64,000 bases of DNA, taken from Conexibacter sp. SYSU D00693. Its GTDB lineage: Bacteria > Actinomycetota > Thermoleophilia > Solirubrobacterales > Solirubrobacteraceae. A program made the translations under genes and the position numbers. The stretch lies in NCBI RefSeq assembly GCF_017084525.1, contig NZ_CP070950.1, positions 2,914,001-2,978,000 on the forward strand, in the 5' to 3' direction. Below are positions 23,733 through 31,948 of the stretch, one piece after another (position 1 is the first letter of the stretch; each line of letters starts with the position of its first letter). The notes under the pieces were generated by a model that worked only from the letters and a program-made list of their open reading frames with translations, ran no database searches and was not told where the DNA came from.

Positions 23733-24793
23733 GCGACGCCTACGCCGCCGCCGGGGTGGACACCGCGCAGGCCGACGCGGGCGTCAAGGCGCTCGTCGGC
23801 GCGCTGAGCCGCGTCGAGCCGGGCCGCCCCTCCGCCTCCGTGGTCCCCAGCGGCCACTACGCGAGCGTCCTGCGCGTCGCACCGGGCCTGGGCATCGCGA
23901 TCTCGACCGACGGCGTCGGCTCCAAGCTCGTCGTCGCCGAGCAGACCGGCCGCATCGACACCGTCGGGATCGACTGCATCGCGATGAACGTCAACGACGT
24001 CATCTGCGTGGGCGCCGAGCCGATCGCGCTGGTCGACTACCTCGCCGTCGAGCAGGCCGACCCGGAGCGCCTCGCGGCCATCGGCCGCGGACTCGCCGCC
24101 GGCGCGCAGGAGGCGGGCGTGGAGATCCCGGGCGGCGAGCTCGCCGTCATCCCCGAGCTCATCCGCGGCCACCCGTCGCCCGGGGGCTTCGACCTCTGCG
24201 CGACCTGCATCGGGACGGTCGCCCTCGACGACGGCCTCGTCCTGGGCGACCGCATCGCGCCGGGCGACGCGCTGATCGGCCTGCCCTCCAGCGGCCTGCA
24301 CTCCAACGGCTACACGCTGGCCCGCCGGGCGCTGCTCGACGACGGCGGCCTGGCCCTCGACGCGACGCCCGAGGAGCTCGGCGGCGCCTCCGTGGCCGAC
24401 GCGCTGCTCGAGCCGACCGTCATCTACGTGCGCGCGGTGCTGGACCTGCTGCGCTCCGACGCCGACGTCCGCGGCCTCGCGCACATCACGGGCGGCGGGC
24501 TGCTGAACCTCGTGCGCCTCGGCGACCACGTCGGCTTCCAGGTCGACGCGCCGCTCCCCGTCCCCGGCGTCTTCGACCTCGTCGCCCGCTGCGGCAAGGT
24601 CGAGGCCGCCGAGATGTGGGAGGTCTTCAACATGGGCTGCGGCTTCGTCTGCGTCGTGCCCGAGGCCGACGCCGACGCCGCGGTGGCGCTGCTCGCCAAG
24701 CGCCACCCGGGCGCCGCGCGGATCGGCACGGTGACCGCCGACGGCGGCGCCGTGAGCGTGCCGCCGCTCGGCCTGGCCTACGGCCGCACGTAG
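23729..24793 (+). CDS. purM: Phosphoribosylformylglycinamidine cyclo-ligase (AIR synthetase)
   Basis: A 354-residue PurM. YAAAGVDTAQADAGVKALV begins the family; ISTDGVGSKLVVAE (ATP-binding Asp/Gly motif), IDCIAMNVNDVICVGAEP, GLPSSGLHSNGYTLAR and AHITGGGLLNLVRL are all standard. It closes the imidazole ring in purine synthesis. ATG 23729 is chosen because ATGA overlaps the uppP stop; another ATG is 9 nt upstream. The last 16 bp overlap the convergent CHAP amidase gene. It appears a housekeeping gene trapped between envelope and flagellar regions. Confidence 0.95.
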   Translation: MSDAYAAAGVDTAQADAGVKALVGALSRVEPGRPSASVVPSGHYASVLRVAPGLGIAISTDGVGSKLVVAEQTGRIDTVGIDCIAMNVNDVICVGAEPIALVDYLAVEQADPERLAAIGRGLAAGAQEAGVEIPGGELAVIPELIRGHPSPGGFDLCATCIGTVALDDGLVLGDRIAPGDALIGLPSSGLHSNGYTLARRALLDDGGLALDATPEELGGASVADALLEPTVIYVRAVLDLLRSDADVRGLAHITGGGLLNLVRLGDHVGFQVDAPLPVPGVFDLVARCGKVEAAEMWEVFNMGCGFVCVVPEADADAAVALLAKRHPGAARIGTVTADGGAVSVPPLGLAYGRT

Positions 24794-25389
24794 CCGAGCG
24801 CGCTGCCCGCCGCGTGCGTGCGGCGGATGACCTGGTCGCTCGAGTTGCCCTCGATGGTGCGGACGGTCCCGTCGGGGTCGACGGACTCGACGAGGCCGAC
24901 GTGCTCGTCCCACACGATGAGGTCCCCCGGCTGGGGCGGGACGCCGCTGGACGCGGCGTTCCAGCGGCCCGAGCGCTGCCCCCAGGACGCCAGGGCGTCG
25001 ACGGAGGCGAACCCCTCGCCGCGGTCGCCCAGCGGCGTTCCGGCCTCGCGCGCGGCCCAGGAGACGAAGTACGCGCACCACGGGCCGACGCCCGGGTTGC
25101 CGGGCATGGCGGCGCGGTACTGCGCGATGCGCGGGGAGTCGTTGGAGCCGGGCGGCTGCTCGGCCTGGCCCACCTCGCCCTGCGCCGCAGTGACGAGCCG
25201 CTGCGCGGGTGTGCCGGCGCCGGCGAGGGCGCTGGCGAAGGAGGTCCCCGCGGTGCCGGCGGTGGCGCCCGTCGGGGTCAGCGTGCCCATGGCGTTCGTC
25301 GCCGTCGCCGTCGTGGCGGCAGCCTGACGCGGGCGGGAGACCATGGTGTGGATCTCCGCCATGCGCAGGAGCACGGCCTCGACGCTCAT
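24778..25389 (-). CDS. CHAP-domain peptidoglycan hydrolase, probably flagellar
   Basis: A 203-residue protein. N-terminal segment SVEAVLLRMAEIHTMVSRPR, then a low-complexity linker containing TSFASALAGAG (49-59), then a CHAP amidase domain with catalytic Cys105 in GPWCAYFVSWAAREAG and His163 in DEHVGLVES. There is no Sec signal peptide. The N-terminal pattern R-[MV]-A-E-I-x-x-M and the TSFAS-x-L motif recur in the lytic transglycosylase of the flagellar operon (50247-50966). A sigma-28-type promoter lies just upstream. Likely opens the wall for the flagellum, like FlgJ in other bacteria (inference). GTG 25392 is an alternative start. Confidence 0.75.
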   Translation of the reverse strand: MSVEAVLLRMAEIHTMVSRPRQAAATTATATNAMGTLTPTGATAGTAGTSFASALAGAGTPAQRLVTAAQGEVGQAEQPPGSNDSPRIAQYRAAMPGNPGVGPWCAYFVSWAAREAGTPLGDRGEGFASVDALASWGQRSGRWNAASSGVPPQPGDLIVWDEHVGLVESVDPDGTVRTIEGNSSDQVIRRTHAAGSALGYVRP

Positions 25390-25399
25390 CACCCGAGGT

Positions 25400-25426
25400 G
25401 GTCGGACGGCGGGGACGGACCTTGAG
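25400..25426 (-). promoter_or_regulatory. Sigma-28-type promoter of the CHAP amidase gene
   Basis: CTCAA (25422-25426) - 15 nt - TCCGACC (25400-25406), one mismatch in the -10 to GCCGACC. It ends 10 nt before ATG 25389 (7 nt before GTG 25392). It lies between the fliC terminator and the gene. Confidence 0.65.
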
Positions 25427-25434
25427 CACGACGA

Positions 25435-25462
25435 CGAGGGGCGGTCCGAAGACCGCCCCTCG
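25435..25462 (-). terminator. fliC terminator
   Basis: Perfect 12-bp stem (CGAGGGGCGGTC / GACCGCCCCTCG) with a TTCG tetraloop on the minus strand, 29 nt past the flagellin stop. It is the strongest hairpin of this area. Confidence 0.8.
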
Positions 25463-25491
25463 CCTCAGGTCCAGCGTGCTGCAGGTGGTGC

Positions 25492-26292
25492 CTAGCCGCG
25501 CAGGAGCGACAGGACCGACTGCGGGGCCTGGTTGGCCTGCGCGAGCATGGCCTGGCCGGCCTGCGTGAGGATCTGGTTCTTGGTCATGGTGACCATCTCC
25601 TGAGCCATGTCCACGTCGCGGATGCGGGACTCGGCGGAGACCAGGTTCTCGTGGTAGGTGGCCGTGGCGCCCAGAGCGTGCTCGAGGCGGTTCTGCACCG
25701 CGCCGAAGGAGGCACGGGTGTTCGAGACGGCGTTGATGGCGGTGTCGACGTCGGCGAGGATCGTGGCCGAGCTCAGCGTGCTGTACGCGGTGCCGATCGT
25801 CGTCGAGAGGTTGACGGTGCCCACCGTGATGGTGTCCGAGTCGTTGGCGCCGACCTGGAAGGTCACGGTGCCAGCGGCCGACAGCAGGTTCACGCCGTTG
25901 AAGTTCGCCGACGTGGCGATGCGGTCGATCTCGGAGACGAGCTGGTTGACCTCGGACTGGATCGCCGCGGTGCCCGCGCCGGTCGTGCCGTTCTTGTACT
26001 GGACCGCCAGCTCGCGGACGCGCTGCAGCATCGAGTGGACCTCGTCGAGGTTGCCCTCGGCGGTCTGGACCAGCGAGATGCCGTCCTGCGCGTTGCGCTG
26101 CGCCTGCGCGAGGCCGTTGATCTGGCCGCGCATCTTCTCGGAGATGCCGAGGCCGGCGGCGTCGTCGCCGGCGCGGTTGATCCGGGAGCCCGTGGAGAGC
26201 TTCTCCATGGACTTCGTCAGCGCCGCCGTGCTCTTGGCGAGCGAGCGGTGGGCGCTGAAGGCCTCGATGTTGTTGTTGATGCGGAGGGACAT
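25492..26292 (-). CDS. fliC: Flagellin
   Basis: A 266-residue short flagellin. The N-terminal D0/D1 domain is RINNNIEAFSAHRSL ... GDDAAGLGISEKMRGQ and QDGISLVQTAEGNLDE. The C-terminal D0/D1 is SAESRIRDVDMAQEM ... ILTQAGQAMLAQANQAPQSVL. Between them is a Thr/Ser-rich middle of about 100 residues, so D2/D3 are almost absent. It is polymerised outside the cell after export through FlhA/FlhB, chaperoned by FliS. A good ribosome site AAGGAG precedes ATG 26292, and a sigma-28 promoter lies about 70 nt upstream. The Ser/Thr-rich middle is a possible glycosylation target. Confidence 0.96.
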   Translation of the reverse strand: MSLRINNNIEAFSAHRSLAKSTAALTKSMEKLSTGSRINRAGDDAAGLGISEKMRGQINGLAQAQRNAQDGISLVQTAEGNLDEVHSMLQRVRELAVQYKNGTTGAGTAAIQSEVNQLVSEIDRIATSANFNGVNLLSAAGTVTFQVGANDSDTITVGTVNLSTTIGTAYSTLSSATILADVDTAINAVSNTRASFGAVQNRLEHALGATATYHENLVSAESRIRDVDMAQEMVTMTKNQILTQAGQAMLAQANQAPQSVLSLLRG

Positions 26293-26358
26293 GAGCGATC
26301 TCCTTGATCTGTGGGTTGTGTCCCGGGCGACTCCCTGTCGCCCTGTTCTGACCTGGGT

Positions 26359-26385
26359 GGTCGGCGTCCCGCGCGAGGCCTTGAA
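26359..26385 (-). promoter_or_regulatory. Sigma-28-type promoter of fliC
   Basis: TTCAA (26381-26385) - 15 nt - GCCGACC (26359-26365). Leader of about 60 nt with AAGGAG, one of the few flagellar units here with a real 5' leader. Confidence 0.75.
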
Positions 26386-26418
26386 GGGCCCGCGGACGTC
26401 TGTCGTAGCCCGAAGCGG

Positions 26419-26613
26419 CTAGGCGAGGACGTCGACGTGCGGCAGGCCGTCGTCGTCCTGCCGGCGCGGCGACGGGCGGCGCTGGGGCGGGCGCTCCTGC
26501 GCGAGGTCCTCCTCGGGGTCCTGGTGGCGCCGGGTGACGGGCGCCAGGCGCTCGACGGGCCCCGCCTCGAGCGGGCCGCGGCGGCGCCGGACGGGCTCGA
26601 TGCGGTCGCTCAC
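26419..26613 (-). CDS. Small hypothetical protein, last gene of the flhA operon
   Basis: A 64-residue, highly charged protein (Arg, Glu, Asp, Pro) without a hydrophobic segment. It starts SDRIEPVRRRRGPLE and ends DDGLPHVDVLA. ATG 26613 overlaps the upstream stop in ATGA, which supports it as a real translated gene. Function not recognised; position at the end of the flhA-flhF operon suggests a flagellar accessory role. Confidence 0.5.
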   Translation of the reverse strand: MSDRIEPVRRRRGPLEAGPVERLAPVTRRHQDPEEDLAQERPPQRRPSPRRQDDDGLPHVDVLA

Positions 26614-26930
26614 GCGGACTCAGCCGCGGCGGCCGCCTCGGCGGCGGCGCGGCGCTCGGCGCGCCGGGCCAGGACGCGCCGGCGCGCGACCTCGAGCTCG
26701 GCCATGACGAGCTGGCGCCAGACGAGGACCGCGAAGCCCCAGCACACGAGGCTGCCGGCGAAGCCCGCCATGAGGGCGCGCAGCGCGGCGTCGTCGGCGC
26801 CGAGGCCGGCGCGCCTGGCGAAGAGGAAGGCGAGGGCGAAGGCGATCAGGCCGCCGAACCCGCGGGCCTTGCGGACGTGCCGGCGGGCCCTGGGGTGGTT
26901 GGCCACCGCGATGGCGACCGCGTCGCTCAC
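26610..26930 (-). CDS. Small membrane protein of the flhA-flhF operon
   Basis: A 106-residue protein with two hydrophobic segments (GGLIAFALAFLFA, and ALMAGFAGSLVCWGFAVLVW) followed by a charged helix (ELEVARRRVLARRAERR). ATG 26930 overlaps the flhF stop and its own stop overlaps the next gene, so it is translationally coupled on both sides. Not recognised; it occupies the place where flhG is often found but is not an ATPase. Confidence 0.6.
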   Translation of the reverse strand: MSDAVAIAVANHPRARRHVRKARGFGGLIAFALAFLFARRAGLGADDAALRALMAGFAGSLVCWGFAVLVWRQLVMAELEVARRRVLARRAERRAAAEAAAAAESA

Positions 26931-28447
26931 GGGACGAGCGCCTCGGCCAGGGCGGTCGCGTCAGCCGCCTCGAGGCGCTCGCCGTGCAGGACGACCGACA
27001 GCGGCACGCCGGTCTGGACCGCGAGCGCCACGGCGGTGCCCAGCTGGGCGGTCTCGTCGGCGTGGGTGATCGCGACGGCGGTGACGCCGAGGGCGCCGAC
27101 GGCGTCGAGCAGCTCGCGCGCGGCGCCGAGGCTCATGGTCGCCGGGATGGCGAGGTGGACCTCGTCGGCGCCGGCGGCGCGCAGGTCGACGGCGAGCTGG
27201 CGCAGGGCGTCGGCGTCGCGCGGGGCGGCCGCCGGGAGGTCGAGGACGGCGAGGGCGCCGGCGGCGTGGTCGCGCGCCGCGGTGCCGTCGGCCAGCGGGG
27301 CCACGGCGACGCCCGCGGCGGCGAGGCGGCGCCCGAGCTCGGCCCCGCCGTCGGGCGCGCGCAGGGCCAGCGCGGCGACGGGCAGGCCGGCCGCGGCGTG
27401 CGCGGCGGCGATGGCCGCCGCGAGCGAGGTCTTGCCGGCGCCGCCGGGCCCCGCGAGGGCGACGACGCGCGGGCCGGCGGCGAGCCGGGCGACTGGGATG
27501 CGGCGGGCCAGCGCGGCGACGGCGAGCTCGCGCAGGGGGCGGTCGGTGGCCAGCGGCGCGAGGCGCTCGGTGGCCTCGGCGAGGACGTCGACGGCGAGGC
27601 GGTGCGGGACGCCCCGGTCCTCGAGGGCCTCGGCGAGCGCCTCGACCTCCGGGTCGACGGCCGGCGCGGCGGCCGGCTGGGGCAGGGCGGCGACCGGCTC
27701 GGGGGTGACGACGGGCTCGGGGACGGCGGGCGCCTCCAGGACGGGCTCCGGCTGCGCCGCGACCGGCTCCTCGGCGACGACCTCCTCCACCGGCGGCGGC
27801 GCCCAGGCGCGCGGCTCGGGCTGGGCCTCGTCGCCGGGGGCGTCGACCGGCGCGGGCTCGAAGCCCTCCGGCTCGTGCTCCTCGACGACGAGCTGGGGCG
27901 CCTCGGCGACGGGCTCCTCGACGACCGGCTCGGGCTGGGGCTGCTCGGCGACGGGCACCTCGACGACCGGCTCGGCCTGGGGCTGCTCGGCGACGGGCAC
28001 CTCGACGACCGGCTCGGCCTGGGGCGCCTCGGCGACCGGCTCCTCGGCCACGGAGGGCTCGGCGGCGGGCGGCTCGGCCACCGGCTCGCGTCCGGCGGCG
28101 AAGAGGCCGGCGAGGCCCTCGTCCTGCGGTGCGGCGAAGAGGTCGTCCACCGTCACGTCGGTCACGCGGGCGTCGACGTGCGGGCGGTGGGCGGGCGCGG
28201 CGGGCGGCAGGACCTCCTCCTGGAGGTCGGCCTCGGCGCGCGACAGCTCGGCGGCGAAGCGCTCGAGCTCGGCGGCGGGCGCCGCGTCGAGCTCCAGGAC
28301 GCGCTTCTGGAAGAAGCCGCCGACGCCGCCGTCGAGCGCCTCGCGGCGGTCGACGATGACGGCGTCCTCGCCCAGCTCGGCCTTGATCTGCGGGACCAGC
28401 TCCTCGAGGGAGCGGCCGCGGTAGGTCTTGGTGCCACGGGTGCTCAT
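26927..28447 (-). CDS. flhF: FlhF-like SRP GTPase-family protein, divergent G motifs
   Basis: A 506-residue protein. The N-terminal KTYRGRSLEELVPQIKAELG and DAVIVDRRE match FlhF. A long acidic Pro/Glu/Val-rich linker (about 120-290) includes a 14-residue repeat. The NG domain at 300-506 has a P-loop GPGGAGKTS. The later motifs are degenerate: the place of DTAGRSP reads LDLPAAAPRD and the TKLDE motif reads THADET. GTP hydrolysis may thus be weak. FlhF guides flagellar placement and FlhA assembly. Start ATG 28447 overlaps the flhA stop by one base. Confidence 0.8.
   Translation of the reverse strand: MSTRGTKTYRGRSLEELVPQIKAELGEDAVIVDRREALDGGVGGFFQKRVLELDAAPAAELERFAAELSRAEADLQEEVLPPAAPAHRPHVDARVTDVTVDDLFAAPQDEGLAGLFAAGREPVAEPPAAEPSVAEEPVAEAPQAEPVVEVPVAEQPQAEPVVEVPVAEQPQPEPVVEEPVAEAPQLVVEEHEPEGFEPAPVDAPGDEAQPEPRAWAPPPVEEVVAEEPVAAQPEPVLEAPAVPEPVVTPEPVAALPQPAAAPAVDPEVEALAEALEDRGVPHRLAVDVLAEATERLAPLATDRPLRELAVAALARRIPVARLAAGPRVVALAGPGGAGKTSLAAAIAAAHAAAGLPVAALALRAPDGGAELGRRLAAAGVAVAPLADGTAARDHAAGALAVLDLPAAAPRDADALRQLAVDLRAAGADEVHLAIPATMSLGAARELLDAVGALGVTAVAITHADETAQLGTAVALAVQTGVPLSVVLHGERLEAADATALAEALVP
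27917..28042. repeat. 42-bp tandem repeat in flhF linker
   Basis: Three in-frame copies of a 42-bp unit starting at 27917, 27959 and 28001, encoding EPVVEVPVAEQPQA-type units of 14 residues. In-frame repeats of this kind can change linker length between strains. Confidence 0.75.
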
Positions 28448-30525
28448 CAGGCGTTCACGACTCCGATCGTCTCGACAGAGATGCCCGGAGCGATCTCGTT
28501 GTAGGCGCAGACGCCGAGCTGGGGCAGGGCCTGCTCGCACAGGCGCCGCAGGTGGCGGCGCACGCGCGACGAGCAGAGCAGCACCGGCCGGCGGCCCGTC
28601 GCGACGAGCTGCTCGGACTGGGCGTTGAGGGCGATGAGCAGCGACTGGGCGCGGCTCGGGTCCATCGCGAGGTACTCCCCGTCGGGCGTCTGGGCGATCG
28701 ACTGGGCGACCTCCTGCTCGAGCCCCGGGTCCAGCGACAGCGCGCGCAGCGTGTTCTCGCCGTCGACGTAGGGCTCGGTGATGGCGCGCGACAGGGCGAC
28801 GCGGGCGTGCTCGGCCAGGAGCTCCGGGTCGCGCGTGACGCGCGCGCGGTCGCCCGCCGCCTCGACGATGGCGCCGAGGTCGCGGATCGAGACGCCCTCG
28901 CGCAAGAGCGCCTGCAGGACGCGCTGCAGCTCGCCCACGCTGAGCAGGTCGGGCACGACCTCCTCGACGACCGCCTGGTTGGACTCCTTGAGGCGGTCGA
29001 GCAGCACGCGCGTGTCCTGCCGGGTCAGCAGCTCGGCGACGTGGCGGCGGATGGTCTCCGTGAGGTGGGTGACGACGATCGACTCGGCGTCGACGACGGT
29101 GTAGCCCAGCGCCTCGGCCTCGGCCCGCGCCGCGTCGGAGATCCAGACGGCCGGGAGGCCGAACGCCGGCTCGGTCGTGGGCAGGCCCTCGACCTGCCCG
29201 ACCGCGTCGCCCGGGTCCAGCGCGAGCTGGTGGCCGGCCATGAGCCGCCCGCGGGCCACCACGGAGCCGCGGACCTTCAGGACGTACTCGTGCGAGCCCA
29301 GGCCGACCTCGTCGTGGATGCGCACCGACGGGACGATCGTGCCGGTCTCCGAGGCGAGCTGTCGGCGCACCGCGGAGACGCGGGCCAGGAGCGAGCCGCC
29401 GCCCCCGCCGTCGACCATGGGCACGAGGCCGAAGCCGATGCAGAGCTCGAGCGGGTCCATGCCCAGCGCCTCGACGACCGCGTCGCGCGGGGAGGCGGGC
29501 AGGGCGGGCGCGGTGGCGGCCGCGACCGCGGCGGCCTCCTCGGCCTGCTCCTTGGCCCCGGCCTCCTTCATGAGCTTGCGGCCCAGCAGGATGAAGCCGG
29601 CGCCGATGAGCAGGAACGGCAGCTTCGGGAAGCCGGGGATGAGGGCGAAGAGGCAGATGACGACGCCCGCGACCATCGGCGCCTTCTGCTGCGCGGAGAT
29701 CTGGCCGGCGACCTGCGTGCCGAGGTCCTGCGCCTCGTCGCCCTCGCCGGCCGCGCGGGTGACGATGATGCCGGTCGCCACCGAGATGAGCAGCGCCGGG
29801 ATCTGCGCGGCCAGGCCGTCGCCGACGGTCAGCAGCGAGAAGTGGCTCGCCGCGTCGCCGAAGGGCATGCCCTGCATGGCGACGCCGACGACGATGCCGC
29901 CGACGAGGTTGATCAGGGTGATGAGGACGGCGGCGATCGCGTCGCCCTTGACGAACTTCGAGGCACCGTCCATCGCGCCGTAGAAGTCGGCCTCGCGGGC
30001 GATCTCGGAGCGGCGCTTGCGGGCCTCGTCCTCGGTGATCTGCCCCGAGTTGAGGTCGGCGTCGATCGCCATCTGCTTGCCCGGCATCGCGTCGAGCGTG
30101 AAGCGCGCGCCGACCTCGGCCACGCGCCCGGCGCCGTTGGTCACGACGACGAACTGGATGACGATGAGGATGAGGAAGACGATGAGGCCGACGACGACGT
30201 TGCCGCCGACCACGAAGTGCCCGAACGCCTCGACGACGTGGCCCGCGTCCCCGTGCAGGAGGATGAGACGCGTGACGCTGATGTTGATCGCCAGGCGGAA
30301 GAGCGTGGTGAGCAGCAGCAGCGAGGGGAAGACGCTGAAGTCGAGCGCCCGCGGGACGTACAGCGTGGTGACGACGATCGCCAGCGCGCACGAGATGTTC
30401 AGCGTGATGAAGAAGTCGAGGATGGTCGGCGGCAGCGGCACGACCATCATCACGACGACCAGGACCACGACCGCGGCGGCGATGAGGTCCGTCGACCGTC
30501 CGAGACGTTGCATCACGGAGGACAT
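28447..30525 (-). CDS. flhA: Flagellar export gate protein FlhA
   Basis: A 692-residue FlhA. Eight helices occupy the first ~330 residues, including LNISCALAIVVTTLYVPRALDFSVFPSLLL and LFRLAINISVTRLIL. The FHIPEP-region counterpart is GRVAEVGARFTLDAMPGKQMAIDADLNSG. The cytoplasmic domain ends RRHLRRLCEQALPQLGVCAYNEI. It forms the nonameric export gate that receives chaperone-substrate complexes. ATG 30525 is taken, with ATG 30513 possible. A sigma-28-type promoter ends 11 nt upstream. First gene of the flhA-flhF unit. Confidence 0.97.
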   Translation of the reverse strand: MSSVMQRLGRSTDLIAAAVVVLVVVMMVVPLPPTILDFFITLNISCALAIVVTTLYVPRALDFSVFPSLLLLTTLFRLAINISVTRLILLHGDAGHVVEAFGHFVVGGNVVVGLIVFLILIVIQFVVVTNGAGRVAEVGARFTLDAMPGKQMAIDADLNSGQITEDEARKRRSEIAREADFYGAMDGASKFVKGDAIAAVLITLINLVGGIVVGVAMQGMPFGDAASHFSLLTVGDGLAAQIPALLISVATGIIVTRAAGEGDEAQDLGTQVAGQISAQQKAPMVAGVVICLFALIPGFPKLPFLLIGAGFILLGRKLMKEAGAKEQAEEAAAVAAATAPALPASPRDAVVEALGMDPLELCIGFGLVPMVDGGGGGSLLARVSAVRRQLASETGTIVPSVRIHDEVGLGSHEYVLKVRGSVVARGRLMAGHQLALDPGDAVGQVEGLPTTEPAFGLPAVWISDAARAEAEALGYTVVDAESIVVTHLTETIRRHVAELLTRQDTRVLLDRLKESNQAVVEEVVPDLLSVGELQRVLQALLREGVSIRDLGAIVEAAGDRARVTRDPELLAEHARVALSRAITEPYVDGENTLRALSLDPGLEQEVAQSIAQTPDGEYLAMDPSRAQSLLIALNAQSEQLVATGRRPVLLCSSRVRRHLRRLCEQALPQLGVCAYNEIAPGISVETIGVVNA

Positions 30526-30536
30526 CCACCCCTGCC

Positions 30537-30563
30537 TGTCGGCAGCTGCGCGCCGAAGTTGAG
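30537..30563 (-). promoter_or_regulatory. Sigma-28-type promoter of the flhA operon
   Basis: CTCAA (30559-30563) - 15 nt - GCCGACA (30537-30543), 11 nt before ATG 30525. Confidence 0.7.
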
Positions 30564-30667
30564 CGGTGGGCGGCGGACGGGCGGAGGTGGCACGGTCCGG
30601 TCGGCCTCCTGTACGGTCGCACCGAAGACGGGTCCGACGTCGAGGAGGGGCGTTCCGGGAGATGACG

Positions 30668-31948
30668 ATGGAAGCCGCGCACGTGCAGCTGGAGAGCTTC
30701 CCGCAGCGCCACGAGCCGCTGGCGCCGGACACGGCTGCCCGACTACGAGGACTCGCCGCCGCGTTCCTCGAGCAGTGCCGCGAGGGCGACCTCGGCGGCG
30801 TGATGTCCAACCACCTGCTCGAGCAGCAGCCCGAGCTGCGTCTGCGCGAGGACGACACGCTCTACGCGGAGACCCGCGCGAGCTGCCAGCAGAACATCGA
30901 GGAGATCCTCTCCCGCCTGCACGAGGGCATGCCGGGCTGGGGCGCCGACCCGCCGCCGATGGCGGCCGCCTGGGCGCGCTCCATGGTCCGCCGCGGCGTC
31001 GAGCTCCAGGCGGTCCTGCGGGCCTACCGCCTCGGCCACGGCCTGCTGTGGCACGAGTGGTCGGCGTGGGTGCACGACCAGTGCGAGGACACCCCGCAGC
31101 GCGCCGAGCTCCTGCACGCCAGCTCGGCGCACATGTTCGCCTACATCGACGCGGTCTGCGCGCGGCTCGTCGAGTTCTACGACCAGGAGCGCCAGCGCTG
31201 GGCGCGCAGCGCGAGCGCCGTGCGGGCGGAGGTCGTCCGCCAGCTCCTGGCCCACGAGCCGGTCAACGTCGAGGCCGCCTCGAGCGCCCTCGGCTACGAG
31301 CTGCGCCGCCGCCACGTGGCGCTCATCGTCTGGGACGACCGCGAGGTGGCCGAGTCCGACGACGTCGTGGAGGCCGCCCAGGCGTTCTGCGCGGCCGCGG
31401 GCCATCCGGACGCCCTCGTCGTCCCCGCCGGCCTGCGCGTGGTGTGGGCGTGGTGCGGCGGCGCCGAGGTCGAGGCCGAGGACTTCGACCTGCGCGACGT
31501 CGCGCGCAAGCGCGGCCTGCGCGTCGCCACCGGCGAGGTCTGGGAGGGTGCCGAGGGCTTCGCGCGCTCGCACGAGGACGCGTCGCACGCCTTCCGGGTC
31601 GCCCAGGTCCTGCGCCGGCGCCCCGGCTCGGTCACCCGCTTCCGCTCCGTCGCCCTGTCGGCGCTGCTGAGCGCCGACCCGGCTCTCGCGCGCCGCTTCG
31701 CCGACGCCGAGCTGACGGTCCTGCGCGGCGAGGACGACGCGACGCGCCGCATCCGCGCGACGCTCCAGGTCTTCCTCGAGGAGGGCGGCAGCTACGTGCG
31801 CGCCGCGCGCCGCCTCGGGGTCCACGAGAACACCGTCGCCTACCGCGTGCACCGGGCCGAGGACCTCCTCGGCCACCCGGTGGCCGAGCGGCGCCTCGAG
31901 CTCGAGGCCGCCCTGCTCGTGCACCGCACGCTCGAGACCGAGGCCTAG
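30668..31948 (+). CDS. PucR/CdaR-family transcriptional regulator
   Basis: A 426-residue regulator. An N-terminal helical sensor region (about 1-175, with ELQAVLRAYRLGHGLLWHEW) resembles the RsbRD-like domain of this family. A middle GGDEF-like region follows, and the PucR C-terminal helix-turn-helix (HTH_30) is ATLQVFLEEGGSYVRAARRLGVHENTVAYRVHRAEDL-like. GGGAG lies 6 nt before ATG 30668 (ATG 30662 also possible). It is divergent from flhA and convergent with EamA (shared CTAG). Ligand and targets are unknown; regulation of the neighbouring EamA transporter is a reasonable guess. Confidence 0.85.
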   Translation: MEAAHVQLESFPQRHEPLAPDTAARLRGLAAAFLEQCREGDLGGVMSNHLLEQQPELRLREDDTLYAETRASCQQNIEEILSRLHEGMPGWGADPPPMAAAWARSMVRRGVELQAVLRAYRLGHGLLWHEWSAWVHDQCEDTPQRAELLHASSAHMFAYIDAVCARLVEFYDQERQRWARSASAVRAEVVRQLLAHEPVNVEAASSALGYELRRRHVALIVWDDREVAESDDVVEAAQAFCAAAGHPDALVVPAGLRVVWAWCGGAEVEAEDFDLRDVARKRGLRVATGEVWEGAEGFARSHEDASHAFRVAQVLRRRPGSVTRFRSVALSALLSADPALARRFADAELTVLRGEDDATRRIRATLQVFLEEGGSYVRAARRLGVHENTVAYRVHRAEDLLGHPVAERRLELEAALLVHRTLETEA

